Counted from the first letter of the stretch, positions 32,383 to 41,609 are shown. The stretch: DNA of 64,000 nucleotides from Neostapfia colusana (GCA_030760725.1 JASWHV010000009.1:90012780-90076779); one strand, 5' to 3'. The notes: generated from the sequence alone by a model not told the origin. A program made the numbers and translations.

Positions 32383-34032
32383 TTAAGATCTAGTAGTTAC
32401 TCCCTTAGCAATATCTCCAATGATATTGTTGACAGGATGGTCCCTTTGCACACACTGATGTACTCTTGGGTGTGGAATTTGTATAGTTGTTTGTTCTTCA
32501 TTGTCTTCATGTGTCATGTCTCCCCCTAGATCATTGCTTCCATGATCATCTTGATTTTCTTGATCCTCCTCAACTTGATCTTGTGTAGGAGCTCCCCCTT
32601 GATCATTGCTTCCTTGTTGAAATTCATCTTGTGTCTCCTCTCGTGGTAGGATATCACCAAGTGCCATTTTCTTCAGCGCTTCACATGGAGCTTCCTCCTT
32701 ATCTAGCATAGACTTATCGACTTGCTCCACTTGTGAGCCGTTAGTTTCATCAAACACTACGTCACGCGCTACTTCAACAAGGCCAGACACCTTGTTGAAG
32801 ACACGATAGGCATAGGCGTTCGATTCATATCCGAGCAAGAATTCTTCATCGGACTTCGAAGCAAACTTCGAGGCCCTTGGTTTCTTGTTCAGAATAAAAC
32901 ATTTGCAACCAAAAACTTTGAAATAAGAAACGTTAGGCTTTTTACCCGTTAGAAGCTCATATGGAGTTTTCTTCAGAAGTCGATGAAGGTACAACCGATT
33001 TGTGGCATAACAAGCGGTGTTCACCGCTTCTGCCCAAAATTGGTCTGACGTCTTGTATTCATCCAACATTGTTCTCGCCATTTCGATCAATGTTCTGTTC
33101 TTCCTTTCGGCCACCCCGTTCTGTTGAGGAGAATAGGGTGCCGAGAATTCATGCTTTATACCTTCTTCATTGAGATATTCTTCAACTTGGGTGTTCTTGA
33201 ATTCTGTCCCATTGTCACTTCTGATATTCTTTACGGTTGATGAGAATTCATTTTGAGCTCTTTTCAAGAACTTCTTGAGGGTTCCCTGAGTTTCTGATTT
33301 ATCATACAAGAAAAATACCCAGGTAAATCTTGAAAAATCATCAACAATAACTAAACCGTATTTGTTACCGCCGATGCTGATGTACGCAATTGGACCAAAG
33401 AGATCCATGTGGAGAAGTTCCAGCGGTCTAGCGGTGGTCATCACATTCTTGGCGGGGTGTGGTGCTCCAACTTGTTTTCCTGCTTGACAAGCGCTGCATG
33501 GCCTGTCTTTTTCAAAAACCACATCCTTAAGACCACGGATGTGACCACCTTTTAGAAGTTTCTGCAGATTTCTCATTCCAACATGGGCTAGCCGTCTATG
33601 CCACAGCCATCCCATGTTGGTCTTAGCAACCAAGCAAGTGTTGAGTTCGGCTTTATCTTTGTTGAAGTCAACAAGATAAAGCTTTCCCTTCAACAATCCC
33701 TTGAATGCAATCGAGCCATCGCTTCTTCTAAAGACGGTCACACCCTCATTAGTGAATAAACAGTTGTAACCTTTGTCGCATAGTTGAGATATTGATAAAA
33801 GATTATAATCTAGAGAGTCTACATGTAAAACATTAGATAAGGTGTGTTGAGAGGATATTTCAATGTTACCACTACCAAGGACCTTTCCTTGGCTGTTGTC
33901 TCCAAAGTATATACCTTCACTTGGATCCTTGTTGCACTCGTATTCCACAAACATACCTCTCTCTCCGGTCATATGATTTGTGCATCCGCTATCTAGCACC
34001 CACTTAGATCCACCGGAGGAGTAAGCCTGCAA
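32383..34032 (-). pseudogene. Protease and integrase of copia-2 pol, ended by premature stop
   Basis: 549 codons. Protease: SKWVLDSGCTNHMTGE (active-site DSG). GAG-pre-integrase: LWHRRLAHVGMRNLQKLL, CSACQAGKQ. Integrase core: VDDFSRFTWVFFLYDKSE, IRSDNGTEFKN, PQQNGVAERKNRTLIEMART (D,D,E present). The usual C-terminal acidic stretch ends in KGVTTRS and then a TAA that sits exactly where the frame otherwise continues into RT 30 bases on. The start is not a native ATG; gag-pol is normally one polyprotein and a one-base shift near 34040-34055 separates it from gag. Confidence 0.93.
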
Positions 34033-34039
34033 AATAGAA

Positions 34040-36310
34040 TTATTTCTGGGTTTTAGGTACCCAAGCTTGCTTGGGTCCTCTCAGGTTAGTCACAAGAGTT
34101 TTGGGCACCCATACACAAGTTTTTAAGTTCTTGTGGTGTGGCCCTGTATATTTAGCAATGACTTTTCCATACTTGTTTTTCATGAGAGCATAAGAAGCAT
34201 CAAATGTATGGAACAGTGTTTGTAGCTCAGATTCATGTGATTTTTCTTTAACAAAAATGATTCTATTGTTAGCATGATTAGGAGTAGACATGTGTCTGTT
34301 CCTGTCAAATCCAAGACCATCTTTGACATTGGGAGGTCTAGTGATCATATATGCACTTCGTGCATATTTGATCTTCTCCTTATCAAAGATGCCGTTTTGA
34401 GAAGAATGCATGTCATGAGAGGTTGAAGCATTAGAAATTACATTCTTCTTGCTAGAGCAAGTGCAGGTTCTTATTGTTGTCGAGCTCATATCTTTAGAGG
34501 AAGAGCTCTTGGAGGAAGAGGAGTCACTTTGTTTGAGCGACTCAACTTGCACCTCAAGGATTTTGTTAACTCTTGACAAGTTAGCAAGTTCTGCCTTGAT
34601 TGCAATGTGCGAGTCCTCTAACTTTGAGTAAGTTTCCTTACTCAAGGCTAGCTCTAACTCAAGTGACTCATTCTTCTCTCTTTCAAGCTCAATAAGCTTT
34701 TCAACTTCCTGATATCTCTTCCTCTCACGGATGAGCATATCTTCTTGTCGGTTGACAAGTTCTTCCTTTTCAATGATTTCGTTCGACAACATTTCCATTT
34801 TCTTTAAAGCAATTTTACTTAGCCCTCTAAATAATTCTTCATTATCACTAGAGCTATCAAATTCATCAATGGAGGAATTTAGTATAGGAGGAGTAAGTCT
34901 AACCTTTTTCTTGCCTTCCTTAGCCATAAGACAAGTGTGGTTGTTCATGTCCCGTCCTCCCATGTTCGGAAAGAGTGTGGCTCTCATAGTTGGTTTCTTG
35001 ACTGCGATAGTGGCCATCTCTTCTTCTTCATCGGAGGAGGACTCGTCGTTTGAGTCCCACTCCTTCCCAATGTGAGCTTGATGGGCTTGTCTTCTTTTTC
35101 TGAAATTTTTCTTTTCTTGAGATCTTGTTTCCTTCTTCTTTTTGTTTTCTTCATAAGTACAGTCCACCATGAAGTGACCATACTCTCCGCAGTTGTAGCA
35201 AGTACGTCGAGCCTTGGATTTTCCTTTATCCTTGATTTTGCCTTCATGTGAATTGTTGCCGTGTCTTCTCTTCATCATGCGTTTGAACTTTTTGATGAAG
35301 AGTACCATTTCTTCGTCATCAAGATCGGTGCTTTCGTCGCGTGTATCTCCATCGTCTTGGTCTTCACGAGTTTCTTTGAGTTTGGGTCTGCACATTGCTT
35401 TGAGAGCAACTTCTTTCTTTTTAGAAGAGGTGAGCTCGGCTAAGTCTTTGACGTATTGAGCCTCTTTCTCCATCATTTCATGATTTATGATCTTTCCCAA
35501 TAACTCATCGGGAGTCATTTTGTGAAACCCGGGGCTTTCTCTAATCATTGAGCAAAGTGTGACGTTTCTTGGCATGAAGGCTCTTATCATCCTTTTGACT
35601 ACCTCGTGATCAGTCCATTTCTTACTTCCATAGGCACGGATTTTGTTGATGAGTGCTTTCATCCGGTTGTACATGTCTTGAGGTGATTCGCCTTCTTCAA
35701 TAGCAAATCTCCCCAACTCTCCTTCAAGCATTTCGATTTTGGCTTCACGAACTAACCTATTTCCTTCGTGAGCTGTCTTGAGGGTATCCCAGATTTCTTT
35801 TGCACTTTCTAACCCATCGATCTTGGTGAATTCCTCTCTGCTTAGTGATGATGTGATCACGGCGACGGCTTGTGCGTTTCTGTGAATCTCCTGTTCTTGT
35901 TCTGGGGTGAGTTCATCATCCGTGTCCGGAATATCGATGCCTGTGCAAACAATGTGCCACAGACTAGGGTTCAGGGATATCAGATGCATCTTCATGTTGT
36001 ACTTCCACATGGTGTAGTCACTTCCGTCAAACTGTGGGGGCCTTCCCATAGGAATAGAGAGATAATGATTATTTGAATTGAGACGGTTGTAGTTGTAAGG
36101 ATAACGGGAGTAGTCGTGATGACCACTCCCCATCGTCTTTTCTTCCTCTTTTCCTTTTTGTGCCAGCAGTTTCTTTCTCAGGAGTGCTTTTAGCTGCCTC
36201 ACTTCTTCATCGTCATGTGGACTTTCTTTCAGCACATCGAAGGCTTTGGCTTCTTGCTCCTCATCGTTGTTGCTCGTCTTCGGGATATCGTTGTCCTTCT
36301 CAGAGGCCAT
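34040..36310 (-). CDS. gag of copia-2
   Basis: I take the ATG at 36310 (MASEKDNDIPKTSN), because the longer open frame upstream (to 36415) runs across the PBS into the LTR. About 756 codons. The capsid domain begins MGRPPQFDGSDYTMWKYNMK (near residue 95), with the EIWDTLKTAHEGN region. A CCHC knuckle, CYNCGEYGHFMVDC, comes after an acidic and Lys-rich part. A long coiled coil follows (about residues 500-640). The stop at 34040 is in a different frame from protease. The PBS is 40 bases upstream of the start. Confidence 0.92.
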   Translation of the reverse strand: MASEKDNDIPKTSNNDEEQEAKAFDVLKESPHDDEEVRQLKALLRKKLLAQKGKEEEKTMGSGHHDYSRYPYNYNRLNSNNHYLSIPMGRPPQFDGSDYTMWKYNMKMHLISLNPSLWHIVCTGIDIPDTDDELTPEQEQEIHRNAQAVAVITSSLSREEFTKIDGLESAKEIWDTLKTAHEGNRLVREAKIEMLEGELGRFAIEEGESPQDMYNRMKALINKIRAYGSKKWTDHEVVKRMIRAFMPRNVTLCSMIRESPGFHKMTPDELLGKIINHEMMEKEAQYVKDLAELTSSKKKEVALKAMCRPKLKETREDQDDGDTRDESTDLDDEEMVLFIKKFKRMMKRRHGNNSHEGKIKDKGKSKARRTCYNCGEYGHFMVDCTYEENKKKKETRSQEKKNFRKRRQAHQAHIGKEWDSNDESSSDEEEEMATIAVKKPTMRATLFPNMGGRDMNNHTCLMAKEGKKKVRLTPPILNSSIDEFDSSSDNEELFRGLSKIALKKMEMLSNEIIEKEELVNRQEDMLIRERKRYQEVEKLIELEREKNESLELELALSKETYSKLEDSHIAIKAELANLSRVNKILEVQVESLKQSDSSSSKSSSSKDMSSTTIRTCTCSSKKNVISNASTSHDMHSSQNGIFDKEKIKYARSAYMITRPPNVKDGLGFDRNRHMSTPNHANNRIIFVKEKSHESELQTLFHTFDASYALMKNKYGKVIAKYTGPHHKNLKTCVWVPKTLVTNLRGPKQAWVPKTQK

Positions 36311-36349
36311 TGATCTCTCCGAGATGTGAGTCTCGTTGATGGAGAACTT

Positions 36350-36362
36350 GGCTCTGATACCA
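36350..36362 (-). other. copia-2 primer binding site
   Basis: Minus strand TGGTATCAGAGCC, two bases after the 5' LTR, complementary to initiator Met tRNA. Confidence 0.93.
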
Positions 36363-36364
36363 AT

Positions 36365-37789
36365 TGAATGTGGCCTAGAGGGGGGTGAATAGGCCTTTAA
36401 AGAATTCCTGCACACTTAATAAAGTTATCAAAAACTTGACTGACCGGACTAGTCCGGTTGTGTGGGCGGACTAGTCCGGTGTGCTGAATTATTTGAGTTG
36501 ATTAAGTGTGTCTCACAAATTTAATCTTATAGCAGCGGAATAAGAACAACAGTTTTTATAACTTAAATTTATTGTATGGATGCACGTGCAAACTTGTAAG
36601 GAACTCAAACGATGACTAGCAAACTAGTGATCTAATGTGTCAAGATGTAAAACAAATGAGTGACAAAAGATACGAATTTTTACCGAGGTTCAATCTCACC
36701 AAGAGATCTACGTCCTCGTTGAGGAAGCTCACACAGAGCCGGGTTCCCAACCCTTTCCCTCTTCAAGTCACCACACAGGCCGACTTGACTTCACTATCAA
36801 GTGTAATCACCGTGTTTATGGGGCAACCTCACACGTTGAGGGCTCCTACAAGAATTACAATGAGAAGTTGATCAAATACACTCAAAAAGATTACAATGCA
36901 GAATATGAGTGTAGAGAGATCAAACCCCAAGAGGTCACAACGAAGGAACGACGATCTCCCAATCCCAAATCCAAGTATTTTATTGATCTTCACCTTTTTG
37001 CACCTTAGATGTGTGGGGAGACGTGTTTTTGGGCTCTTGGGACAGGTGGCGGCGCTAGGGTTTCAGTTTTTGACAGTATGAGTCGTGTCTCTTTTTGGAA
37101 AAGACGAAGGACCTCTTTTTATAGGCTTTCCCAAAAAGTTACCGTTGTTAAACCTACTACCGGACTAGTCCGGTATATGATCGGACTTGTCCGGTCTACT
37201 TTCAGTGGGTTAACCGGACTAGTCCGGTCCACAAACCGGACTTGTCCGGTGCTATGTGAGATGGGGTTTCAGAAACTTCAGCGGACTAGTCCTGTCGCTT
37301 GGATGGACTAGTCCGTAGTCCTCTAAAGAGGACAACAGAGACATGACCGGACTAGTCCGGTGTAAAACCGGACTTGTCCGGTTGCATTTCAGTGAGCTGA
37401 CGGGACTAGTCCGGTTCACAAGGCGGGCTAGTCCGGTGCACTATGTTTGCGTCTTTCAGAAAGTTAAACGGACTAGTCCGGTCCATGAACGGACTAGTCC
37501 GGTTTTCAGTGGATTTTAGTTGATTTTTAAACCCCTTACCCTTACGCAAAGTCATGAGCTCTTGGGATGTGTCTCTTTCACACACAACCTATACATTTAT
37601 ATCAACTTTGCTCCTCTAAATTCCACTAACGTCTTCCTTTTCGGGCACCAATCTATTTTTCATCTTTTTGTGTGTGCCGAGCCAGTTCACTTTGTTTATC
37701 CTGCAATCATCTGAATAGTTTCATTAGGATCTCATATGATCGTCATCAATTAGCCAAAACCCACAAGGGATATCCTAGATGCACTTACA
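36365..37789 (-). repeat. copia-2 5' LTR
   Basis: 1425 bp, TGAATGTGGC...TGCACTTACA. Minus-strand TATA (TATAAAAAG, 37115-37123) is intact. Palindrome cluster at 37158-37503. Confidence 0.95.
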
Positions 37790-37794
37790 GACAC
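37790..37794. repeat. Target-site duplication of copia-2 (right)
   Basis: GACAC, identical to 20576-20580. Confidence 0.95.
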
Positions 37795-37915
37795 GTACCC
37801 ATGGACCCGGACCTAGCCTGTGCACCGAGGTAACGTCCGGAGCCACCACGTGTATGTGGGCTCTGAACCTCCTCCCCGCAGAGGAGGGCTCCGGAGCCGC
37901 CACGTGCCCCACGAT
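37795..37915 (+). mobile_element. Continuation of the split gypsy LTR
   Basis: One further G-box unit (CACGTGTATGTGGGCTCTG, GAACCTCCTCCCCG) of the 110-bp array at 20138-20580. The unit type stops near 37915, where unrelated gypsy sequence begins, so the LTR is truncated. Confidence 0.7.
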
Positions 37916-38152
37916 CCATCATGGGCCATGGGTCGACAGCGTCACTAATTGACTCATATGGGATACAAGACCCAAAGGCCCAATATGGTGGCGCAGCACC
38001 AGACAGAAATCTGGACTTGAATTGTTTCGACAATTCCTGATGACTGTGGAGGATTTTGATGTGGGACCAGAGGCACTGGAAAGTCTCTCTCCTCTTTCCG
38101 TGCATATGTAGAACATCGAAAACGCAGTCCGTATGCGTCCTGGGCATCTATT

Positions 38153-38545
38153 TTAAGGTGGACTGCTCCTAAACTCCAAGTTGAACTCGAGTCTGAGTTG
38201 TAAATTCTTTCCATCAACTTGTGGATGTATCAGCTGGTTCTCCACGTTGCCAAGTCCTCCTCCCTTCACTTGTTGTTCTTCTCCGTTGTTCCTAATAACA
38301 ATTAAATCAGTACATAGCAAACTATTCTCAAACTCATATGCAAAGGAAGTTAGGAACGAGTTCACCTGCTGATCTAGTAACCGTGCTCGTGCTCTTGTGA
38401 CTGGTCCTTGCAGTTCAATGTGTGTATCCGCTATTGTGATGTCCTCAACACCGCTCAACAAGTTTGAATGTACTGAACGCGTATCAGATATATGGGGTCC
38501 GATAAACAGATGTAGCTTATACCCTCGGGCATTGAGTCGTAACAC
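38153..38545 (-). pseudogene. Ty3/gypsy pol C-terminal remnant
   Basis: The minus-strand frame holds DITIADTHIELQGPVTRARA followed by RLLDQQVNSFL and LICTD-like IVIRNNGEE. The G-P-x-T-R-A-R-A box lies at the extreme C-terminus of pol in many grass Ty3/gypsy elements. No integrase or RT remains upstream, which is cut by the LTR edge at 38624. The downstream minus-strand sequence (37920-38150) looks like the same family's 3' untranslated part. Confidence 0.6.
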
Positions 38546-38623
38546 ACCATTTTATAGGTGTAGGTTTAGAGCAGAAAGGTGGAAATCTGCTAACAGGTAC
38601 AGAATTGCTCCGTGTAGGGAACC

Positions 38624-38735
38624 TGTGACATCCTGGCTCAAGGCTTAATGGGATTGATAGAATACTCATGCCATTAAGGTATACCTTCTTTTCCGGAAGC
38701 CCACCTGCAAAGAACTCCGGGGTTAAGCGTGCTTG
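38624..38735 (+). mobile_element. LTR start with 5S-rRNA-like box, split by CACTA
   Basis: Opens TGTGACATCCTGGCTCAAGG. At 38711-38735 it reads AGAACTCCGGGGTTAAGCGT then GCTTG, and resumes after the CACTA at 48344 with GGCCAGAG...GGGATGGGT. Plant 5S rRNA has AACTCCGAAGTTAAGCGTGC, then TTGGGC, then GGATGGGTGACC, so the match covers the internal-promoter region. It is cut again at about 48367 by another LTR start. Confidence 0.6.
38733..38735. repeat. CACTA target-site duplication (left)
   Basis: TTG, repeated at 48341-48343. Three-base duplications are the rule for CACTA elements. Confidence 0.9.
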
Positions 38736-38746
38736 CACTACAGGAA

Positions 38747-39184
38747 AAACGATCATTGACGACGACCAAATTTATTGACGACGGGGCCGTCGTCTTTAAT
38801 GTTATTGACGACGGCTTTATCTAGCCCTCGTCAATAACTGAGTTATTGACGACGGCTAGACGAGCACCGTCGTCAATAAATTATTGACGACGGCGGCCGT
38901 CGTCTTTAACTTAATTTGGGTCCACCCGAGGAGTTATTGACGACGGTGACCTAGCACCGTCGTCAACAAGGTCCTTATTGACGACAGTTTCTTAGCACCG
39001 TCGTCAATAACTTAGTTATTGACGACGGCTAGACGAGCACCGTCGTCAATAAATTATTGACGACGGTGGCCGTCGTCTTTAACTTAATTCGGGTCCACCC
39101 GAGGAGTTATTGACGACGGTGACCTAGCACCGTCGTCAACAAGGTCCTTATTGACGACAGTTTCTTAGCACCGTCGTCAATAAT
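38747..39184. repeat. CACTA 5' subterminal repeat array
   Basis: About 17 copies of TTATTGACGACGG or its complement, many as inverted pairs that can form hairpins. A 173-bp block is duplicated in tandem (38843-39015 and 39016 to about 39184). Subterminal arrays are the binding sites for the TNPA-class protein in En/Spm. Confidence 0.93.
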
Positions 39185-39480
39185 GGGACATATAACCCGT
39201 ACGCGAGCCGGGAGGCGGCCAGTGCCGCCTCCCGACTCGCGCCGGACGTCTCGTCGCCGCCGCCCTTCCCCCCGCCACCGCCGCCCGTCCCCGCTCGTCG
39301 CCGCCGCCCTTCCCCCCGCCGCCGCCGCCCATCCCCGCCGCCGCCGCCGCCGCCCGTCTATGGCCCGAGGTAAATCTCCCTCCCCCTCCCCCTCCGGCCT
39401 CGCCGCCGCCCTTCCCCCCGCCGCCGTCGCCGCCCGTCTCTGGCCCGAGGTAAATCTACCTACCCCTCCCCCTCCGGCCT
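39185..39480 (+). promoter_or_regulatory. GC-rich leader of the CACTA transcript, candidate exon 1
   Basis: CGCCGCC-rich sequence with an imperfect duplication. Each copy ends in TGGCCCGAG followed by GTAAATCT, giving two candidate splice donors (GT at 39370 and 39450). Placement next to the subterminal array is where En/Spm transcription starts. No TATA box is evident. Inference only. Confidence 0.45.
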
Positions 39481-40250
39481 CCCATACTATATACTGTATT
39501 CATGTTACGCACACACGAAATATTTTGATGCTGTCAAATAAAAAGGAGGACCTGCATGAGAAGGAGATGTTTAATATACCTTGATTTGGGTCCGCTTATC
39601 TGCATGCTAATCTTGACCGACGAGATGTTTCCTTATTCTGTAGAGGTTATCCATATATGCCATGTAATGTGGTGATCTCGCGATCTGCTTCTGCTCAAGA
39701 AAAACGCTACTCCTTTTCGTCAAAAAAAAAAAACGCTACTCCTCTTTAGGTAACCTAAAGTATATGGGATAGCTATCCTTTTTTTAAACGATACGTAGCT
39801 TGCTTGTTGCGACGGGGTTCCGGCGTGGTACTGTGGCAGTACTGTTGATGTGAATGATATCACTGTGCAAGGGCGGCGCATATGCAGGACTGTGACTATG
39901 CAAGCAGCTAATCTGGTCCTCTCTGCTAACCTGGTCATATAGCGAACTCATGTCATTTCCTACACGCTCGATCAGAGCCTTGGTTCTCGATCGATCCCAC
40001 GGTTCAAAATGCTGTCCCGGCCCTCTCTCTCTCTCTCTCTCCCTCTCTGTCTGTCTTTACTTGTTCCCAATTCAAAGCCCCCTCGTGTGTCAACTTCACT
40101 TGTCCCTCTCCAAAAGATATCGCCGTGATCTTCTCAGCTCCGACCTGTATCACCATGCAGCCATGCACTAGCAGCTTCACTCTCCTAGCCTCCTACTCCT
40201 GCATGGTGCATTATGCTACTAGCTCTCCTAGCCCCCCAGCTGCTGCCACC
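39481..40250. other. Sequence upstream of the WOX exon, likely partly captured promoter
   Basis: No protein is recognisable. It includes an A12 run with flanking copies of ACGCTACTCCT (about 39704 and 39733) and a CT microsatellite (40024-40060). The left limit of the captured DNA cannot be set without the donor locus. Confidence 0.4.
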
Positions 40251-40253
40251 TCC

Positions 40254-40260
40254 CTATATA
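40254..40260 (+). promoter_or_regulatory. TATA box ahead of the WOX exon
   Basis: CTATATA followed by CCCC, 98 bases before the ATG at 40358. The sequence between is TTCTTC-rich, like a short plant 5' leader. This suggests that the core promoter was captured together with the exon. Confidence 0.6.
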
Positions 40261-40357
40261 CCCCTCATGCCTCTTCTTCTTCTTCTTCTCCAGGCTCAAG
40301 CCAAACCCTCCCCCGTCCTTTCCCGAGATCACAATTGTACTGGCAAGCACAAGAGCA

Positions 40358-40663
40358 ATGCAGCAGCAGAAGCAGGTGAGTGTGGGCGAAGGCATCGCCG
40401 CCGCCAACGCGGGCGTGAGGAGCGGCGGTGGCGGAGGAGGAGCAGGCGGTGGCGGTGGCGGCAGCGTTTCCGTGTGCCGGCCGAGCGGGTCGCGGTGGAC
40501 GCCGACGCCGGAGCAGCTAAGGATGCTGAAGGAGCTCTACTACGGCTGCGCCGTCCGGTCACCCACGGCGGAGCAGATCCAGCGCATCACCGGCATGCTG
40601 CGCCAGCACGGCAAGATCGAGGGGAAGAACATCTTCTACTGGTTCCAGAACCATAAGGCATAA
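40358..40663 (+). pseudogene. Captured WUSCHEL-type homeobox (WOX) first-exon fragment
   Basis: 101 codons with an intact frame. A short Gln/Lys start (MQQQKQV) and a Gly-rich linker (residues 22-36) are followed by CRPSG and then the WUS-type homeodomain from residue 46: RWTPTPEQLRMLKELYYGC, SPTAEQIQRITGMLRQHGKI, EGKNIFYWFQNHKA. The FYWFQNHKA recognition helix is diagnostic of the WOX family; the longer loop and LKELYYGC point to the WUS/WOX2-like clade. It stops right after NHKA, losing the last basic residues of the domain, any WUS box and all later exons. The stop is made by a 7-base duplication (ATAAGGC, 40653-40666). WOX proteins are nuclear DNA-binding regulators of stem cells and early embryos. 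The intact parent locus must be elsewhere in the genome. Confidence 0.9.
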
Positions 40664-41321
40664 GGCGAGGCAACACCTTAGTAATATGCTTCCATTGCCC
40701 CTGGTCTTTTTAACATGGTTCGCCACGCCGCGCCCCGAGCCCCGCCCTGCTGTGCCGCCCGGCCCCGCCCCAAGCCCCGCCCTGCCGCGCCGTCCGACCT
40801 TAGTTGATTAATTGTTTAATTAGTATTGTAATTGATTATTGTTTAATTAATACTTTGATTGATTGTGTGATTAGTTACTATATGTAAATAAATGGGTTTC
40901 GGCCCGGTCCGGCCTGACACGACCCATTTAGGGTCTGTCACGGCTCATTTAGTGGTAATGTATTAGTCGAGACAGGCACGGAGGATGGCAAGCTCCCGCG
41001 CGTGGACGGCGGGCCCCAACGGTGCGGTTTCATCTTTGAACCACTTACAACGGGGTATAACGTACGACGGCTAACCCTAAAGGCGTCGTAAGAAAATGGC
41101 AGGCCCCAACGGGGCATAACTTAGGACGGCTGACCCACTTCTTTGTCTCTCCTTTTTTCCTTCTCTCTCGTTCTTTCCTCTCTCTCTTTTAAATGACTCA
41201 AAAACGAAAGATTGACGTAAACCTATACAACATGCGTCACCCGTTTCGAACGGGCCCGTCTCACATGTGTTGCGCATGTGAGGCGTGTACGTTCGGAATT
41301 GTCCCTTTTTGGACAGCCTGG
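40664..41321. other. Spacer between the WOX fragment and the foldback
   Basis: GC-rich C/G repeats (40715-40800; CGCCCCGAGCCCCGCCCTGC-like), then AT-rich sequence and CT-rich tracts (41150-41190). The minus-strand open frame across 41077-41511 has no recognisable motif. The right boundary of the captured segment lies somewhere just after 40670. Confidence 0.4.
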
Positions 41322-41513
41322 GAGTGACCGAGGGGGCGTGGCATGTGATGAAACGCGGGTTTAGATCTAGACGAGATTTCGACGGCATAACCCTGTTGTT
41401 CTCTGCTGCACCATTTTCGGGCGTGCAGTGGAGAACAGCGGGGTTATGCTGCCGAAATTTCGTTCGGATCCATACCACGCGTCTCGTCGTGAGCACGCTC
41501 CGCTCGATCACTC
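41322..41513. repeat. Large imperfect foldback (about 90-bp arms, 13-base loop)
   Basis: The left arm 41322-41410 and the reverse complement of 41424-41513 align end to end. Shared blocks include GAGTGA(C/T)CGAG, ACGCG, ATTTCG, GCATAACCC and GTTCTC...CTGCA; roughly three quarters of positions agree by eye. The loop is CCATTTTCGGGCG. The transcript would form a long hairpin. Confidence 0.85.
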
Positions 41514-41609
41514 TTGGGTGGGTTTAGGACCTATCCTTTCCAATAGATGTAGGGCCGTGACATAAATAAATTATAAAGTAACAATAATTTCCTTGACATT
41601 AAACTGCAG

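Larger units (their letters stand above)
20581..37789 (-). mobile_element. Ty1/copia, Opie/Ji (SIRE/Maximus)-like element (copia-2)
   Basis: 17,209 bp including a nested 7,032-bp gypsy; about 10.2 kb without it. LTRs 20581-22007 and 36365-37789 (1427 and 1425 bp) are nearly identical by eye, and the 5-bp target duplication GACAC is exact. The PBS matches initiator Met tRNA and there are gag, pol and a third ORF on the minus strand. Pol sequences resemble the maize Opie/Ji group as I know it, and that group carries an extra 3' ORF. Damage is light: one frame change at the gag/pol border, one in-frame TAA before RT, and the nested insertion in the third ORF. Confidence 0.96.

Noticed and set aside
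38711..38735. A 5S rRNA gene
   Set aside because: Only the internal-promoter-like part matches, with mismatches, and it sits in an LTR; there is no full-length 5S sequence.
40213..40656. 147-codon plus-strand frame overlapping the WOX exon
   Set aside because: A different phase of the same DNA; Arg-rich by composition. The homeodomain is in the 40358 frame.
41077..41511. 144-codon minus-strand ORF upstream of the transposase
   Set aside because: It runs through the foldback and a CT tract, has no motif, and is antisense within a probable leader intron.
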